Positions 9,607-17,955 of a stretch of 64,000 bases of DNA are shown in pieces; position 1 is the stretch's first letter, and the number at the start of each line of letters is the position of its first letter. Both the position numbers and the translations under genes were made by a program. The DNA lies in NCBI GenBank assembly GCA_964654415.1, contig CAZZIP010000013.1, positions 7,930 through 71,929 on the forward strand, in the 5' to 3' direction. The stretch is from Methylohalobius sp964654415 (GTDB lineage: Bacteria > Pseudomonadota > Gammaproteobacteria > Methylococcales > Methylothermaceae). Under the pieces are notes generated by a model. It worked only from the letters and a program-made list of their open reading frames with translations, was not told the origin of the DNA and ran no database searches.

Positions 9607-10944
9607 GTGAAATACCTTCCTTGGATTTTTGCCTTAAGTTTATCGGTCTGGCTAAACCCTGCCACCGGCGCCGACTTGTTCGAAGAAGGCAGCGAACCCT
9701 TGTTTGAGCCTGAGCCGAGCCAACCCAAGCCTGAGCAAGAACCCCTGTTTGCCGAAGGAGCCAAGCCTGAACCGGTTAACCCCCCAGTTTCCTGGTTACC
9801 CAAGCTCGGCGGCCAAATGGGCCTTGAGTATCGCTTCTTCCATGACCACGGGGAAGATCGCGGCATGGATTACCACCACAATTTTTCTTTCTATCTAGGA
9901 CCGAAATTTGAGCATACTTGGGACAACACCCGATCGCAGCTGGCTTTACAACCGTTCTGGCGCTATGACCAGAACGATCCCCGCCGCACCCATTTTGACC
10001 TGCGCGAACTGGTTTGGCGCATAAGCCGTGGACCCTGGACCTTCCACGCCGGCATAGATAAGGTGTTCTGGGGCGTGACCGAATCGCGCCACACCGTGGA
10101 CATCATCAACCAAACCGATCTAGTCGAAAATTCCGACACCGAAGACAAGCTCGGCCAACCCATGCTGCGCTTGGATTACAGCCACCAGCGTTTAGGGAAT
10201 TTTAACCTGTTTTATCTTCCCGTTTCGCGCCTGCGCACTTTCCCCGGCAAACACGGCCGGCTGCGTCCGCCTTTGCCGATCACCGCTTCGGCCGAGCACC
10301 CAGGCAATGCCAGAACCACTCACCAGGATTTTGCCTTGCGCTGGGCCAAGACCCTCGGCTACTGGGACGTAGGAATCGTGTACTTTCGCGGCGTCACTCG
10401 CGAACCCAGGTTCCGCCTCCTCCTCGATCCGTTCTTTCGCCCCCGCGCCCTACGCCCGGTTTACGAAGTCATCGACCAGGTGGGCATAGACGTCCAAGGG
10501 GTGACCGGCAACTTCTTGTGGAAGCTGGAAGGCTTCCACCGCGCCGGGCAAGGCAAAAGCTTTCAGCAATTGACCGCCGGCTTCGAGTATACCTTCAGCG
10601 GAGTGTTTGAGACCGGGGCCGACCTAGGGGTGCTTTTGGAATTTTTATACGACAACCGCAAAGACAGGCTGCCCATGATCAATTTTATTCCGTTTGAGAA
10701 AGACCTCTTTGTCGGCACCCGCCTGGCTTTAAACGATGTAGCCGGCACCGAGCTTTTGGCGGGCGCCATCGTCGACTTCGACACCGCCACCACCGCTTAC
10801 AACATCGAGGCCAGCCGCCGTTTCGGCGAGCACTGGAGGCTGTACCTGGAGATGCGCGGCTTCGTCAACACTGACCCCAAAGACGCCGGGTTCTTCTTCC
10901 GCCGCGAGAACTACCTCCAACTAGAGCTACAATATTATTTTTGA
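9607..10944 (+). CDS. Putative outer-membrane beta-barrel protein, function unknown
   Basis: From GTG 9607 the product has 445 residues. A signal peptide (KYLPWIFALSLSVWLNPATGA) is followed by an acidic, proline-rich linker with repeated EPLF/PEPSQPKPE units, then a barrel rich in alternating aromatic residues that ends in ELQYYF, the terminal Phe typical of outer-membrane proteins. The segment WGVTESRHTVDIINQTD is reminiscent of DUF1302-like porins, but I do not claim the family. The frame is open back to ATG 9529 and ATG 9568. GTG 9607 is preferred because GGGAG lies 10 nt upstream and the signal peptide begins there. It is divergent from murJ. Confidence 0.75.
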   Translation: MKYLPWIFALSLSVWLNPATGADLFEEGSEPLFEPEPSQPKPEQEPLFAEGAKPEPVNPPVSWLPKLGGQMGLEYRFFHDHGEDRGMDYHHNFSFYLGPKFEHTWDNTRSQLALQPFWRYDQNDPRRTHFDLRELVWRISRGPWTFHAGIDKVFWGVTESRHTVDIINQTDLVENSDTEDKLGQPMLRLDYSHQRLGNFNLFYLPVSRLRTFPGKHGRLRPPLPITASAEHPGNARTTHQDFALRWAKTLGYWDVGIVYFRGVTREPRFRLLLDPFFRPRALRPVYEVIDQVGIDVQGVTGNFLWKLEGFHRAGQGKSFQQLTAGFEYTFSGVFETGADLGVLLEFLYDNRKDRLPMINFIPFEKDLFVGTRLALNDVAGTELLAGAIVDFDTATTAYNIEASRRFGEHWRLYLEMRGFVNTDPKDAGFFFRRENYLQLELQYYF

Positions 10945-11026
10945 ACCAAATCAACCGCGCTGACCCGGTGCGCGGCAAGCCCCGCCGCTGAAGGGTAGGG
11001 AAGAATAGTGCAACTAGCAAGCGATA

Positions 11027-11044
11027 TTTTCAGCGCACTGAAAA
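11027..11044. repeat. Short inverted repeat (hairpin)
   Basis: TTTTCAG and CTGAAAA form a perfect 7-bp stem around a CGCA loop. It lies downstream of the TnpB remnant on the minus strand. It may belong to the right end of the old IS element, or may be unrelated. Confidence 0.35.
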
Positions 11045-11102
11045 ACCAATCGGTGCAAAAAGCGGGGCACGGCCGGTTCGCCCGTCAATTACCCGCCCTG
11101 AA

Positions 11103-11129
11103 GGCCTAGGTTTGTCCCTGTGCTAGGCC
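11103..11129. repeat. Short inverted repeat next to the TnpB remnant
   Basis: GGCCTAG (11103-11109) and CTAGGCC (11123-11129) form a perfect 7-bp stem with a 13-nt loop. It overlaps the end of the tnpB reading frame. IS200/IS605 elements carry subterminal hairpins at their ends, so this is a candidate end structure; the assignment is inference. Confidence 0.35.
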
Positions 11130-11389
11130 ACAAGGAGTGCTTGAGGCCGTTCCGAGACTATAGGCCGATTGACAGTAGCTCTGGCCCTGGAAGCGATGTT
11201 CCGGGTGGCGTTTACGTCTGCGTGGTCGGTGTGTCCACAGGCCGGATCGACGCCAACAAAGTCGGTTGTTGGCGTCTTCGTGCCGTCGGGCAGATCGATC
11301 AATGGCGTCGCGCACCCTGTCGGCGGTGCTGACCGGTACGGTGGAATTGGAAAGGGCCGACGTCCTGCGGACGGACATCGGATCCGCAA
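11120..11389 (-). pseudogene. Decayed TnpB/OrfB C-terminus (IS200/IS605 family)
   Basis: One minus-strand frame encodes DFVGVDPACGHTDHADVNAT followed by RNIASR. This matches the C-terminal zinc-knuckle and RuvC-III end of TnpB proteins (CGH..hADvNAArNI). Only about 90 codons remain, and the first CxxC of the knuckle, the RuvC-I and RuvC-II parts and the N-terminus are missing, so the nuclease cannot be functional. The fragment ends close to the copper oxidase stop. It marks a past insertion and suggests that this stretch was acquired or rearranged. Confidence 0.7.
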
Positions 11390-11426
11390 ACAACATTATT
11401 CCAGCATCATCCTGATAGCTGGTGGT

Positions 11427-12944
11427 TCATTGAATATCCCACAAGCCCATCATGCCTAAATCCTCGTGTTCCAGGATATGGCAGTGGAACACAGTCAAGC
11501 CAGCGAAATCCTGGACTGGCACCAAGAGCTTCACGCTGCCCATGGCCGGAACGATGACCGTATCTTTCCAGGCTGGCGTGGTGGTGAGTAGGCTACGATA
11601 GGCCGAGTCGCCGCCGTTGATGGAGATGACCTGGGCGTGATTGACGTGCTGATGGAAAGGATGATCCATCATGCTCTGGTTATAGATTTCCCAGACTTCA
11701 TATTCGCCCAGATTAGACGTCAAGGTGAAGGCATTGGTATCCGAATAGGCAATGCCGTTGATGGTAGCTGTCATACCGCCACCCATCATGCCCATGCTCA
11801 GGGTAATTTGACGTACCGGAGCATTGGCCGGCACGCTCAAACGCACGGCATCAGGGTTGACGCTGGACGGCAGGCTTTGCTTGAGCGCTGTGCCCGTAAC
11901 GTTGACCGTCATCAGGGTAATTTCCTGGTTCGCCGAGGCACCCGCACCGCGGTTGTAGGGCAAGGCCTTGAGCTTGTAATAGCCCTTGGTGGTCGAGGCC
12001 TTCACTAGTACGTCTACCCGTTCACCCGGCGAGAGCAAGACCGTACTCTGTGCGTAAGGTTTATCCAGCAGACCACCGTCGGTACCCACCACGTACAGGC
12101 TATGTGAGGCCAGGCTGAGCTTGTAAAAGCGGGCATTGCTGGCATTGAGGATCTTCCAGCGCTGCACCTGACCGGGTTTCATGGTCAGCACTGGGTTGAC
12201 CAGGCCGTTAACTAACATGATGTCGCCTTCCTTGCCGTTCATGAAATCGGAATCGCTGTGTAGCGCTGGAGCGCCGTTGCTCAGGCTGATGTCCTTCAAG
12301 ATCAGGATGTGCGTTTCATAGCCGGTGAGCACCGAGTTTTCATCGGCCACCTCCAAGGCGCCCGCCAGCCCAGCCCAGACCTGTTCGGCGACATTACCGT
12401 GGACGTGGGGGTGATACCAGTTGAGATTGCCGCCCCGATGGAAGGAAAGGTCATAGGTAAAATCGAAGCTTTCTCCTTCCATCAGATACAGCAGGACGTT
12501 GTCCGAGTCGCCTGTGGGGGAGACATGCAGGCCGTGGGTATGCAAGTTGGTCTCGTTACGTGGATGACCATGCAGGTTGTAGCCGGCAAAAGGCAGAGAA
12601 TTTTTGAAATGCACCTTGAGGATGTCCCCCTTTTTTACCTTGATGGTAGGGGCTGGGAAATAGCCGTTATAGGTTTGCAGATTGGCGACCGTTCCGTTGA
12701 TGTTCACCGGTGCCACCTTGGCCTCCAGGTCGATTTCCACGATACCGGGCGTAGTGGAGAGATTGGGCATGACCACGGGGTCCTGGAAAGGCGCGCCCAG
12801 GGGCGGATCAATGACGGTGACGGTCGAAGAGCAGCCCATCATGCAACCGCCGCCTCCCATCATGGCGATGGACTCGCTCGCGACAAGCGCGGCGCCGAAA
12901 ATGTAGACGAGCATCGAAATCTTGTAGGTGCAACGTTTTGGCAT
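11427..12944 (-). CDS. Multicopper oxidase (CueO/laccase-like), exported
   Basis: The 505-residue product has a signal peptide (hydrophobic core 10-25) and a Met-rich start (MMGGGGCMMG). All four copper motifs are intact: HTHG (135-138), WYHPHVHG (176-183), HPFHQH near residue 425, and HCHILEHEDLGMM with H487, C488, H489, H493 and M498. The T1 site has an axial Met, as in CueO. Such enzymes oxidise Cu(I) or phenolics in the periplasm and contribute to copper tolerance. A second Met-rich stretch (MGMMGGGM) near residue 385 could bind Cu(I), but no long CueO-type Met helix is seen. There is no neighbouring copper pump or regulator. The adjacent TnpB remnant hints at horizontal acquisition. CueO, CopA and bilirubin-oxidase relatives cannot be separated here. 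Confidence 0.9.
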   Translation of the reverse strand: MPKRCTYKISMLVYIFGAALVASESIAMMGGGGCMMGCSSTVTVIDPPLGAPFQDPVVMPNLSTTPGIVEIDLEAKVAPVNINGTVANLQTYNGYFPAPTIKVKKGDILKVHFKNSLPFAGYNLHGHPRNETNLHTHGLHVSPTGDSDNVLLYLMEGESFDFTYDLSFHRGGNLNWYHPHVHGNVAEQVWAGLAGALEVADENSVLTGYETHILILKDISLSNGAPALHSDSDFMNGKEGDIMLVNGLVNPVLTMKPGQVQRWKILNASNARFYKLSLASHSLYVVGTDGGLLDKPYAQSTVLLSPGERVDVLVKASTTKGYYKLKALPYNRGAGASANQEITLMTVNVTGTALKQSLPSSVNPDAVRLSVPANAPVRQITLSMGMMGGGMTATINGIAYSDTNAFTLTSNLGEYEVWEIYNQSMMDHPFHQHVNHAQVISINGGDSAYRSLLTTTPAWKDTVIVPAMGSVKLLVPVQDFAGLTVFHCHILEHEDLGMMGLWDIQ

Positions 12945-13105
12945 ACGTAAAGTCCCCCAAAAATTTCAGGAAAGCAGCCTGGCCTGACACGAGTAAATCA
13001 TTGCGACCAGGCATAGCCACGGTATAGAGGCAATTTACAGGCCATGAGACTGTACCTCGTGGGATACGGTATAAATCGGTATTAATTTATGCGCAGCGCG
13101 GCTGT

Positions 13106-13143
13106 GTGCGGCATAAGCCACAGGTATAAGTGATATGCCGCAC
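13106..13143. repeat. Inverted repeat with 20-nt spacer
   Basis: GTGCGGCAT (13106-13114) and ATGCCGCAC (13135-13143) are a perfect 9-bp inverted repeat. It could be a regulator site or a transcript hairpin; there is no T-run after either arm. Confidence 0.4.
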
Positions 13144-13360
13144 TGGGTAGACTGGCGTTGTGCTATCTTATTTTCGTTGCTCGCCCAAGTCCTCATAAAG
13201 ACGCTTTATCCCGCCCGAACCCTACGCCATCATCTGCGCACATCCGGTAGGCATAAAATGCGGCAATCTTCAAAGGCTCCCGGTAGCCTACCTGTGCGGC
13301 GGTCCCGGATCGAGGTGTAAATCCTTCCACCGCGGTTTTTTTCGGCCCGAGAAATTTAGT

Positions 13361-13366
13361 TATAAT
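13361..13366 (+). promoter_or_regulatory. Candidate -10 element for mgtE
   Basis: A perfect TATAAT lies 103 bp upstream of the mgtE ATG. The matching -35 region is only a T-run (TTTTTT, 18-bp spacer), so the call is weak. If correct, the mgtE leader is about 95 nt. Confidence 0.3.
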
Positions 13367-13469
13367 CTACGAACCGCCACTGGCTAACCTTTCGGCAAGC
13401 CTTGCTTTAATCCGCACCGGATCTGGCCAGATCGGGCAAAAGACTTCAAGGACCGCCTAAAAATCCCCC

Positions 13470-14837
13470 ATGCCCTTCAGCCCTGAACGCGACGATACCG
13501 AGCAACATTTACAGGCTCTGACCGAAGATTTAGAAAACGGCAAGCTGCATGAACTCAGGCTGCTACTTAAGGCGCTGACTCCAGCGGAAATCGCCGATCT
13601 TTTAGAAGCCCTCCCCCCAAGCGACCGGCTGGGTATATGGCGCCTATTGCCGCCGGAGGCCGCCGGGGAAGTTCTGGTGGAACTGAGCGACGAAGTCCGC
13701 ACCAGCTTGATCCGAGCGATCGAAGAAACCGATCTGGAGGATCTGGTTCAGGCGGCCGGCACCCTGGACCCTGACGACCTAGCGTACATCATCGAAGAAT
13801 TGCCAGAAAAAGTCCGTGAGCAGGTCGTCCGGACCTTGAGCCAAACCGATCGCCGACGGCTCGAGCAAGTCCTTTCTTACCCAGAAGACACCGCCGGCAG
13901 CCTGATGCACACCGACGCCGTCACTGTGCGCCCGGACGTGACCTTAGACGTAGTCTTAAGGTACCTGCGCCGTCGCGGGGAACTGCCGGACTTGACCGAC
14001 AGCTTGTATGTGGTCGACGGCGACGATCGCCTGATTGGAGTCTTACCTCTGGCAACCTTGCTCACCAGCGACCCCAGAAAAGCCGTGCGCGAACTGATGC
14101 TCACCCAAGTGGAGGCGATCCCTGCTGATCTGCCCAGCTCTGAAGTGGCCATGCTGTTCGAACATCACGACTGGGTGTCAGCGCCGGTGGTAGATCACCA
14201 GAATCGCCTCCTAGGCCGCATCACCGTGGACGACGTGGTGGACGTGATCCGCGATGAAGCCGATCATACCTTCATGGGACGCGCCGGCTTGAGCGAAGAG
14301 ACTGACATGTTCGCGCCTGCGCTGGAGAGCGCTAGAAGGCGGGCAGTGTGGCTGGGGATCAATTTGCTCACTGCTTTTCTGGCTGCCTCAGTCATCGGCA
14401 TGTTTGAAACTACTATCCAGAAAGAAGTGACCTTGGCGGTATTGATGCCGATCGTCGCCGGCATGGGCGGAAACGCCGGGATTCAGACCCAGACTTTAGT
14501 CATCCGCGGGCTGGCCCTCAAACAGATCGGCAAATCCAATCTCCGCGCGCTGTTCATCAAAGAACTGGCAGTCGCTTTACTCAACGGCATATTATGGGCG
14601 ATCATAGTCGGAGCGATAGCGGTTGTCTGGTTTGGAAAACCCAAAGTCGCCCTGACGATCGGCGCGGCGATGATCATCAATCTGCTCTGTGCGGCCCTTG
14701 CCGGCGCGATGATTCCCTTGCTGCTGCGCAAACTGAAGGTAGATCCTGCGATCGCCACCGGTATCTTTTTGACCACTGTCACCGACGTGGTCGGTTTTAT
14801 GGCTTTCCTAGGACTTGCGACGTGGTGGTTGTTTTAA
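13470..14837 (+). CDS. mgtE: Magnesium transporter MgtE
   Basis: MgtE is a Mg2+-gated Mg2+ channel/transporter of the inner membrane. The 455-residue product has the complete architecture: an acidic helical N domain (1-130, with EIADLLEALP and LVQAAGTLDPDD-type repeats), a CBS pair (about 145-265, with VVDGDDRLIGVLPL and VVDHQNRLLGRITVDD), and five C-terminal membrane segments (about 290-455) with GMGGNAGIQ, the family's pore-region motif. A Shine-Dalgarno is not obvious. It is followed 16 bp later by the DUF2905 gene, probably in one transcript. Confidence 0.95.
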   Translation: MPFSPERDDTEQHLQALTEDLENGKLHELRLLLKALTPAEIADLLEALPPSDRLGIWRLLPPEAAGEVLVELSDEVRTSLIRAIEETDLEDLVQAAGTLDPDDLAYIIEELPEKVREQVVRTLSQTDRRRLEQVLSYPEDTAGSLMHTDAVTVRPDVTLDVVLRYLRRRGELPDLTDSLYVVDGDDRLIGVLPLATLLTSDPRKAVRELMLTQVEAIPADLPSSEVAMLFEHHDWVSAPVVDHQNRLLGRITVDDVVDVIRDEADHTFMGRAGLSEETDMFAPALESARRRAVWLGINLLTAFLAASVIGMFETTIQKEVTLAVLMPIVAGMGGNAGIQTQTLVIRGLALKQIGKSNLRALFIKELAVALLNGILWAIIVGAIAVVWFGKPKVALTIGAAMIINLLCAALAGAMIPLLLRKLKVDPAIATGIFLTTVTDVVGFMAFLGLATWWLF

Positions 14838-14853
14838 TGGAATGGAGGTCGAA

Positions 14854-15069
14854 ATGAGCGGAGGTAAATTTTTCATCGTCCTGGGAGCGATTTTGCTTCT
14901 CGTCGGCTTGATTTTAAACTACGCGCCCGGCCTGCTCAGCTGGTTCGGACGCCTGCCCGGCGACATCCGGATCCAAGATGAGCACAAATTTATCTTCATT
15001 CCGATCACTTCGATGATCCTCGTCAGTATTTTGCTGACCCTGATCATCAACTTGTTTTTCCGGCGTTGA
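14854..15069 (+). CDS. DUF2905 small membrane protein
   Basis: The 71-residue product has two hydrophobic helices flanking the family signature WFGRLPGDIRI (around residues 28-38) and a second helix ending LFFRR. DUF2905 proteins are found widely in bacteria and have no known role. ATG 14854 is chosen because GGAGG sits 5 nt upstream; the frame extends back over the mgtE stop. It lies directly after mgtE and converges with panD with only 6 bp between the stops. Confidence 0.85.
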   Translation: MSGGKFFIVLGAILLLVGLILNYAPGLLSWFGRLPGDIRIQDEHKFIFIPITSMILVSILLTLIINLFFRR

Positions 15070-15075
15070 CTCCGT

Positions 15076-15456
15076 TCAGGCAGCTTGTACTGGAATGGAA
15101 TAGCCGGTACGGACGATCCGATTACGCTCGTCGAGATAAATCAAAACCGGGCGATAACCCGCCAGTTCTTTCCAATCAAGGGCGGCATAGGCACAGATGA
15201 TCAAAACATCTCCTACCGCCGCTCGCCTGGCGGCTGCGCCGTTGACGGAAACGATGCCGGAGCCGGCCTCAGCGCGGATGGCATAGGTCACGAAGCGCTC
15301 ACCGTTGTTGACATTGTAGATGTGAATCTGTTCGTATTCGGAAATCCCCGCCTGCTCCAAAAGATGACTATCGATCGCGCAGGAGCCTTCGTACAACAGT
15401 TCCGAATGGGTCACGCGCGCCCGATGGAGCTTGGCCTTCAGCATAGTCACATACAT
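15076..15456 (-). CDS. panD: Aspartate 1-decarboxylase (pyruvoyl enzyme)
   Basis: PanD makes beta-alanine from aspartate for pantothenate and coenzyme A. The 126-residue proenzyme has the self-cleavage site at G24-S25 in YEGSC, with the same numbering as the E. coli enzyme, and the conserved K9 (MLKAKLHRA), Y22 and the NGAAAR motif near residue 72. It stands alone; no other pantothenate gene is in the window. It is divergent from mlaF. Confidence 0.96.
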   Translation of the reverse strand: MYVTMLKAKLHRARVTHSELLYEGSCAIDSHLLEQAGISEYEQIHIYNVNNGERFVTYAIRAEAGSGIVSVNGAAARRAAVGDVLIICAYAALDWKELAGYRPVLIYLDERNRIVRTGYSIPVQAA

Positions 15457-15536
15457 GGTCGACGCTCGAAGTTAGGGTAAGAGTAAGATTATCCCCCATT
15501 CCTAATCTTGCATCAAGAAATGCCCCGGTCTTCACA

Positions 15537-15566
15537 TTGACTTGCCCAGATTTAATGGAGAAAATT
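15537..15566 (+). promoter_or_regulatory. Candidate promoter of the mla operon
   Basis: TTGACT (15537-15542) and AAAATT (15561-15566) are separated by 18 bp. The -35 is good and the -10 is poor. A start near 15573 would exclude the upstream in-frame ATGs (15537, 15555) and supports starting mlaF at 15594. Confidence 0.3.
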
Positions 15567-15593
15567 CTTTGTTTTTGGAACAGTCGATACCTC

Positions 15594-16400
15594 ATGCAGG
15601 ATTTCTCAGACTGCGTCGTTCGGATCCGTGACTTGGTGTTCTCGCGCGGCCGTCGCAAAATTTTCGACGGGATAACGCTCACTATCCGGCGCGGGTCGGT
15701 GACCGCCATCATGGGACCCTCCGGCACTGGTAAGACCACTTTGCTTAAGCTCATCGGCGGGCAGCTCAAACCGGATTCCGGCAGCATCCTGGTCTTCGGC
15801 CAAGAGGTTCCCAAGCTTTCCCGTCGGCGCTTGTATGAATTGCGTCGGGGTATAGGAATGCTGTTTCAAACCGGAGCGCTGCTAACCGATCTCTCGGTCT
15901 TTGATAACGTCGCTTTTCCCCTGCGCGAGCACACCGACCTCCCCGAATCCATGATCCGCACCTTGGTGCTGATGAAGCTGGAAGCGGTGGGGCTGCGCGG
16001 CGCTCGGCACCTCATGCCGGCCGAGTTGTCTGGCGGCATGGCGCGTAGGGTAGCGCTGGCCCGAGCGATCGCCTTAGATCCGACGATGATCCTGTACGAC
16101 GAGCCGTTCACCGGCCAGGATCCCATTTCCATGGGGGTGCTGGTGAAGCTGATCCGCACCCTCAACGACGCTCTGGGGCTAACCAGCGTCATCGTCTCCC
16201 ACGACGTCCAGGAGACCGCCTCGATTTCCGATTACATCTATGTTCTCTCCCAGGGCAGGGTGGTCGGCGAAGGCACGCCCCAGGAACTGGAGAACACCTC
16301 CTCCCCCTGGGTCGATCAATTCCTGCACGGGCTTCCCGACGGCCCTTCTCCTTTTCATTACCCCGCCCCCCAATACGACGAGGATCTGCTGCAATGCTAG
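15594..16400 (+). CDS. mlaF: Phospholipid-transport ATPase MlaF
   Basis: MlaF is the ABC ATPase of the MlaFEDB complex that moves phospholipids between the inner and outer membranes. From ATG 15594 the product has 268 residues. Walker A is GPSGTGKTT (41-49), the signature is LSGGMARR near 145, and Walker B (MILYDEP) with the H-loop (VSHDV) follows. The C-terminal tail (GLPDGPSPFHYPAPQYDEDLL) matches the MlaF extension that contacts MlaB. Two earlier in-frame ATGs would add 13-19 residues with no family match. It overlaps mlaE by 7 nt. Confidence 0.95.
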   Translation: MQDFSDCVVRIRDLVFSRGRRKIFDGITLTIRRGSVTAIMGPSGTGKTTLLKLIGGQLKPDSGSILVFGQEVPKLSRRRLYELRRGIGMLFQTGALLTDLSVFDNVAFPLREHTDLPESMIRTLVLMKLEAVGLRGARHLMPAELSGGMARRVALARAIALDPTMILYDEPFTGQDPISMGVLVKLIRTLNDALGLTSVIVSHDVQETASISDYIYVLSQGRVVGEGTPQELENTSSPWVDQFLHGLPDGPSPFHYPAPQYDEDLLQC

Positions 16401-17173
16401 GAGTGTTACAAAAGCTGGGGCACACCACCCTCTCTGGCTTTGCCAAATTGGGCCGAGCCAACTTGTTTTTGTTGCAGGCCTTGAGCGGCAGCTTCGAGAT
16501 CGTGCGCCGCTTCAGGCTACTGATCCGCCAGATGTACATGGTCGGGGTGCTGAGCATCCTGTTGATCTCCCTTTCCGGCCTGTTCGTCGGCATGGTACTG
16601 GGTCTGCAAGGCTACAACGTGTTGTCGGACTTTGGCGCTGAAGAATCTTTAGGCGTTATGGTGGCCGCTTCGCTGGTGCGTGAACTGGGGCCAGTAGTGA
16701 CCGCACTATTGTTCTCCGGTCGGGCAGGTTCGGCTCTGACGGCCGAGATCGGCCTGATGAAAGCCACCGAACAACTCTCAGGGATGGAGATGATGGCAGT
16801 CGATCCCATGCGCTACGTCATCGTTCCCCGGCTTTATGCTGGTATCCTATCGATGCCACTGCTAGCGGGGCTGTTCACCTATGTCGGCATCTACGGCGGC
16901 TACTTCGTCGGCGTGGGTTTGCTCGGGGTCGACGAAGGATCGTTTTGGTCGCAGATGCAGGCTACCATCGATTTTCGCGAAGACATCGTCAACAGCGTGA
17001 TCAAAAGCCTGGCGTTCGGGGTGATCGTCACCTGGATCGCAGTGTTCGAAGGCTACGACGCGGTCCCGACTTCTGAAGGGGTAAGCCGCGCCACCACCCG
17101 TTCAGTGGTTTACTCCGCGTTTGCTGTCTTGGGATCGGATTTCATCCTCACCGCGCTGATGTTCGGGGAATAA
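16394..17173 (+). CDS. mlaE: Phospholipid-transport permease MlaE
   Basis: MlaE is the inner-membrane permease of the Mla system. The 259-residue product has an amphipathic N-terminal helix, five membrane segments and the conserved central stretch ELGPVVTALLFSGRAGSA (about 95-112) followed by AEIGLMKATEQ. It overlaps the mlaF stop and precedes mlaD by 1 bp, so the order mlaF-mlaE-mlaD is as in E. coli. Confidence 0.96.
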   Translation: MLGVLQKLGHTTLSGFAKLGRANLFLLQALSGSFEIVRRFRLLIRQMYMVGVLSILLISLSGLFVGMVLGLQGYNVLSDFGAEESLGVMVAASLVRELGPVVTALLFSGRAGSALTAEIGLMKATEQLSGMEMMAVDPMRYVIVPRLYAGILSMPLLAGLFTYVGIYGGYFVGVGLLGVDEGSFWSQMQATIDFREDIVNSVIKSLAFGVIVTWIAVFEGYDAVPTSEGVSRATTRSVVYSAFAVLGSDFILTALMFGE

Positions 17174-17174
17174 C

Positions 17175-17651
17175 ATGGGCAATTCCAGAATCGTCGAAAT
17201 CTGGGTCGGGGTGTTCGTCGCTGTCGGCCTGGCGGCTTTGTTTATGCTCGCCATGCAGGTCAGCAATTTGCGTGAATTCAAAGAAACAGACCAAGGCTAT
17301 CGGCTCTTGGCCAGATTTCAGAACGTCGGCACCCTGAAAGTCCGCGCACCGGTCAAAATCGCCGGGGTGCTTGTCGGCCGGGTAGCGGATATCCGCTTGG
17401 ATAACGATCGCTACGAGGCGGTCGTGGAGCTGCGCATAGACCCTCACTATCGCCTACCGGACGACACTATCGCCAGCATCTATACCTCCGGCCTGTTGGG
17501 AGAACAATACATTGCTCTGGAGCCAGGCGGCAGCCCCGATTATCTCAAAGACGGCGACACCATCGAGATCAGCCAGTCAGCGCTGGTGCTGGAAGAGCTG
17601 ATCGGCAAGTTCTTGGTTAAAAGCTCAGAGAAAAGCGGTAGCGATGAGTGA
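17175..17651 (+). CDS. mlaD: MCE-domain lipid-binding protein MlaD
   Basis: MlaD forms a membrane-anchored hexameric ring on the periplasmic side of MlaFE. The 158-residue product has one N-terminal anchor (IWVGVFVAVGLAALFMLAM) and an MCE domain from about residue 38 (RFQNVGTLKVRAPVKIAGVLVGRV), ending with YIALEPGG and a short pore-helix region (LVLEELIGKFL). Length and layout are normal. It overlaps mlaB by 8 nt; no mlaC gene lies between them. Confidence 0.95.
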   Translation: MGNSRIVEIWVGVFVAVGLAALFMLAMQVSNLREFKETDQGYRLLARFQNVGTLKVRAPVKIAGVLVGRVADIRLDNDRYEAVVELRIDPHYRLPDDTIASIYTSGLLGEQYIALEPGGSPDYLKDGDTIEISQSALVLEELIGKFLVKSSEKSGSDE

Positions 17652-17955
17652 AACTCCAAGGCTGGAGGAAATCTCCCCCGGCCACATCAAACTCTGTGGG
17701 GACTTGACTTTCGCCACCGTGGCGGCCCTGCAGCAAGCCTCTCAGCGCCTGTTAACTCGAGCAAGCGGAGAGATTACCATCGATCTTTCTGGCATCCGCC
17801 GCGCCGACAGCGCCGGTCTCGCCCTGCTGGTGGAATGGCTGCGCTTAGCTAAGAAACAAAACAAGCGCTTGACCTTAATCAATCTTCCGCAGCAACTGCT
17901 CACCATGGCCAAAACCTACGACCTACAGCGTTTGCTCCCTATCTACCATGGATAA
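17644..17955 (+). CDS. mlaB: STAS-domain protein MlaB
   Basis: MlaB is a cytoplasmic STAS protein that stabilises and activates MlaF. The 103-residue product contains the STAS core: a beta strand GHIKLCGDLTFATV and the loop ITIDLSGIRRADSAGLALL, with the conserved D-S-A-G motif near residues 57-60. It overlaps mlaD at its start and murA at its end (8 nt), so it is embedded in the operon. Confidence 0.9.
   Translation: MSETPRLEEISPGHIKLCGDLTFATVAALQQASQRLLTRASGEITIDLSGIRRADSAGLALLVEWLRLAKKQNKRLTLINLPQQLLTMAKTYDLQRLLPIYHG

Larger units (their letters stand above)
10945..11426. other. Intergenic region with a transposon remnant
   Basis: This 480-bp stretch separates the barrel gene from the copper oxidase gene. 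It has no intact gene. It holds the decayed TnpB tail (11120-11389) and, on the side that would be downstream of that tail, three hairpins: 10955-10975 (CCGCGC/GCGCGG), 11027-11044 (TTTTCAG/CTGAAAA) and 11103-11129 (GGCCTAG/CTAGGCC). None has a clear T-run, so none is called a terminator. Confidence 0.6.
12945..13469. other. Gene-free divergent region between the copper oxidase and mgtE genes
   Basis: I see no credible gene in these 525 bp. They contain an inverted repeat at 13106-13143 and a TATAAT at 13361-13366 that could serve mgtE. A 61-codon open frame at 13135-13320 lacks a Shine-Dalgarno and any recognisable pattern. I see no known metal-operator consensus for the copper oxidase gene. 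Confidence 0.5.

Noticed and set aside
13135..13320. 61-codon open frame in the oxidase-mgtE gap
   Set aside because: No Shine-Dalgarno, no pattern, and it begins inside an inverted repeat arm.
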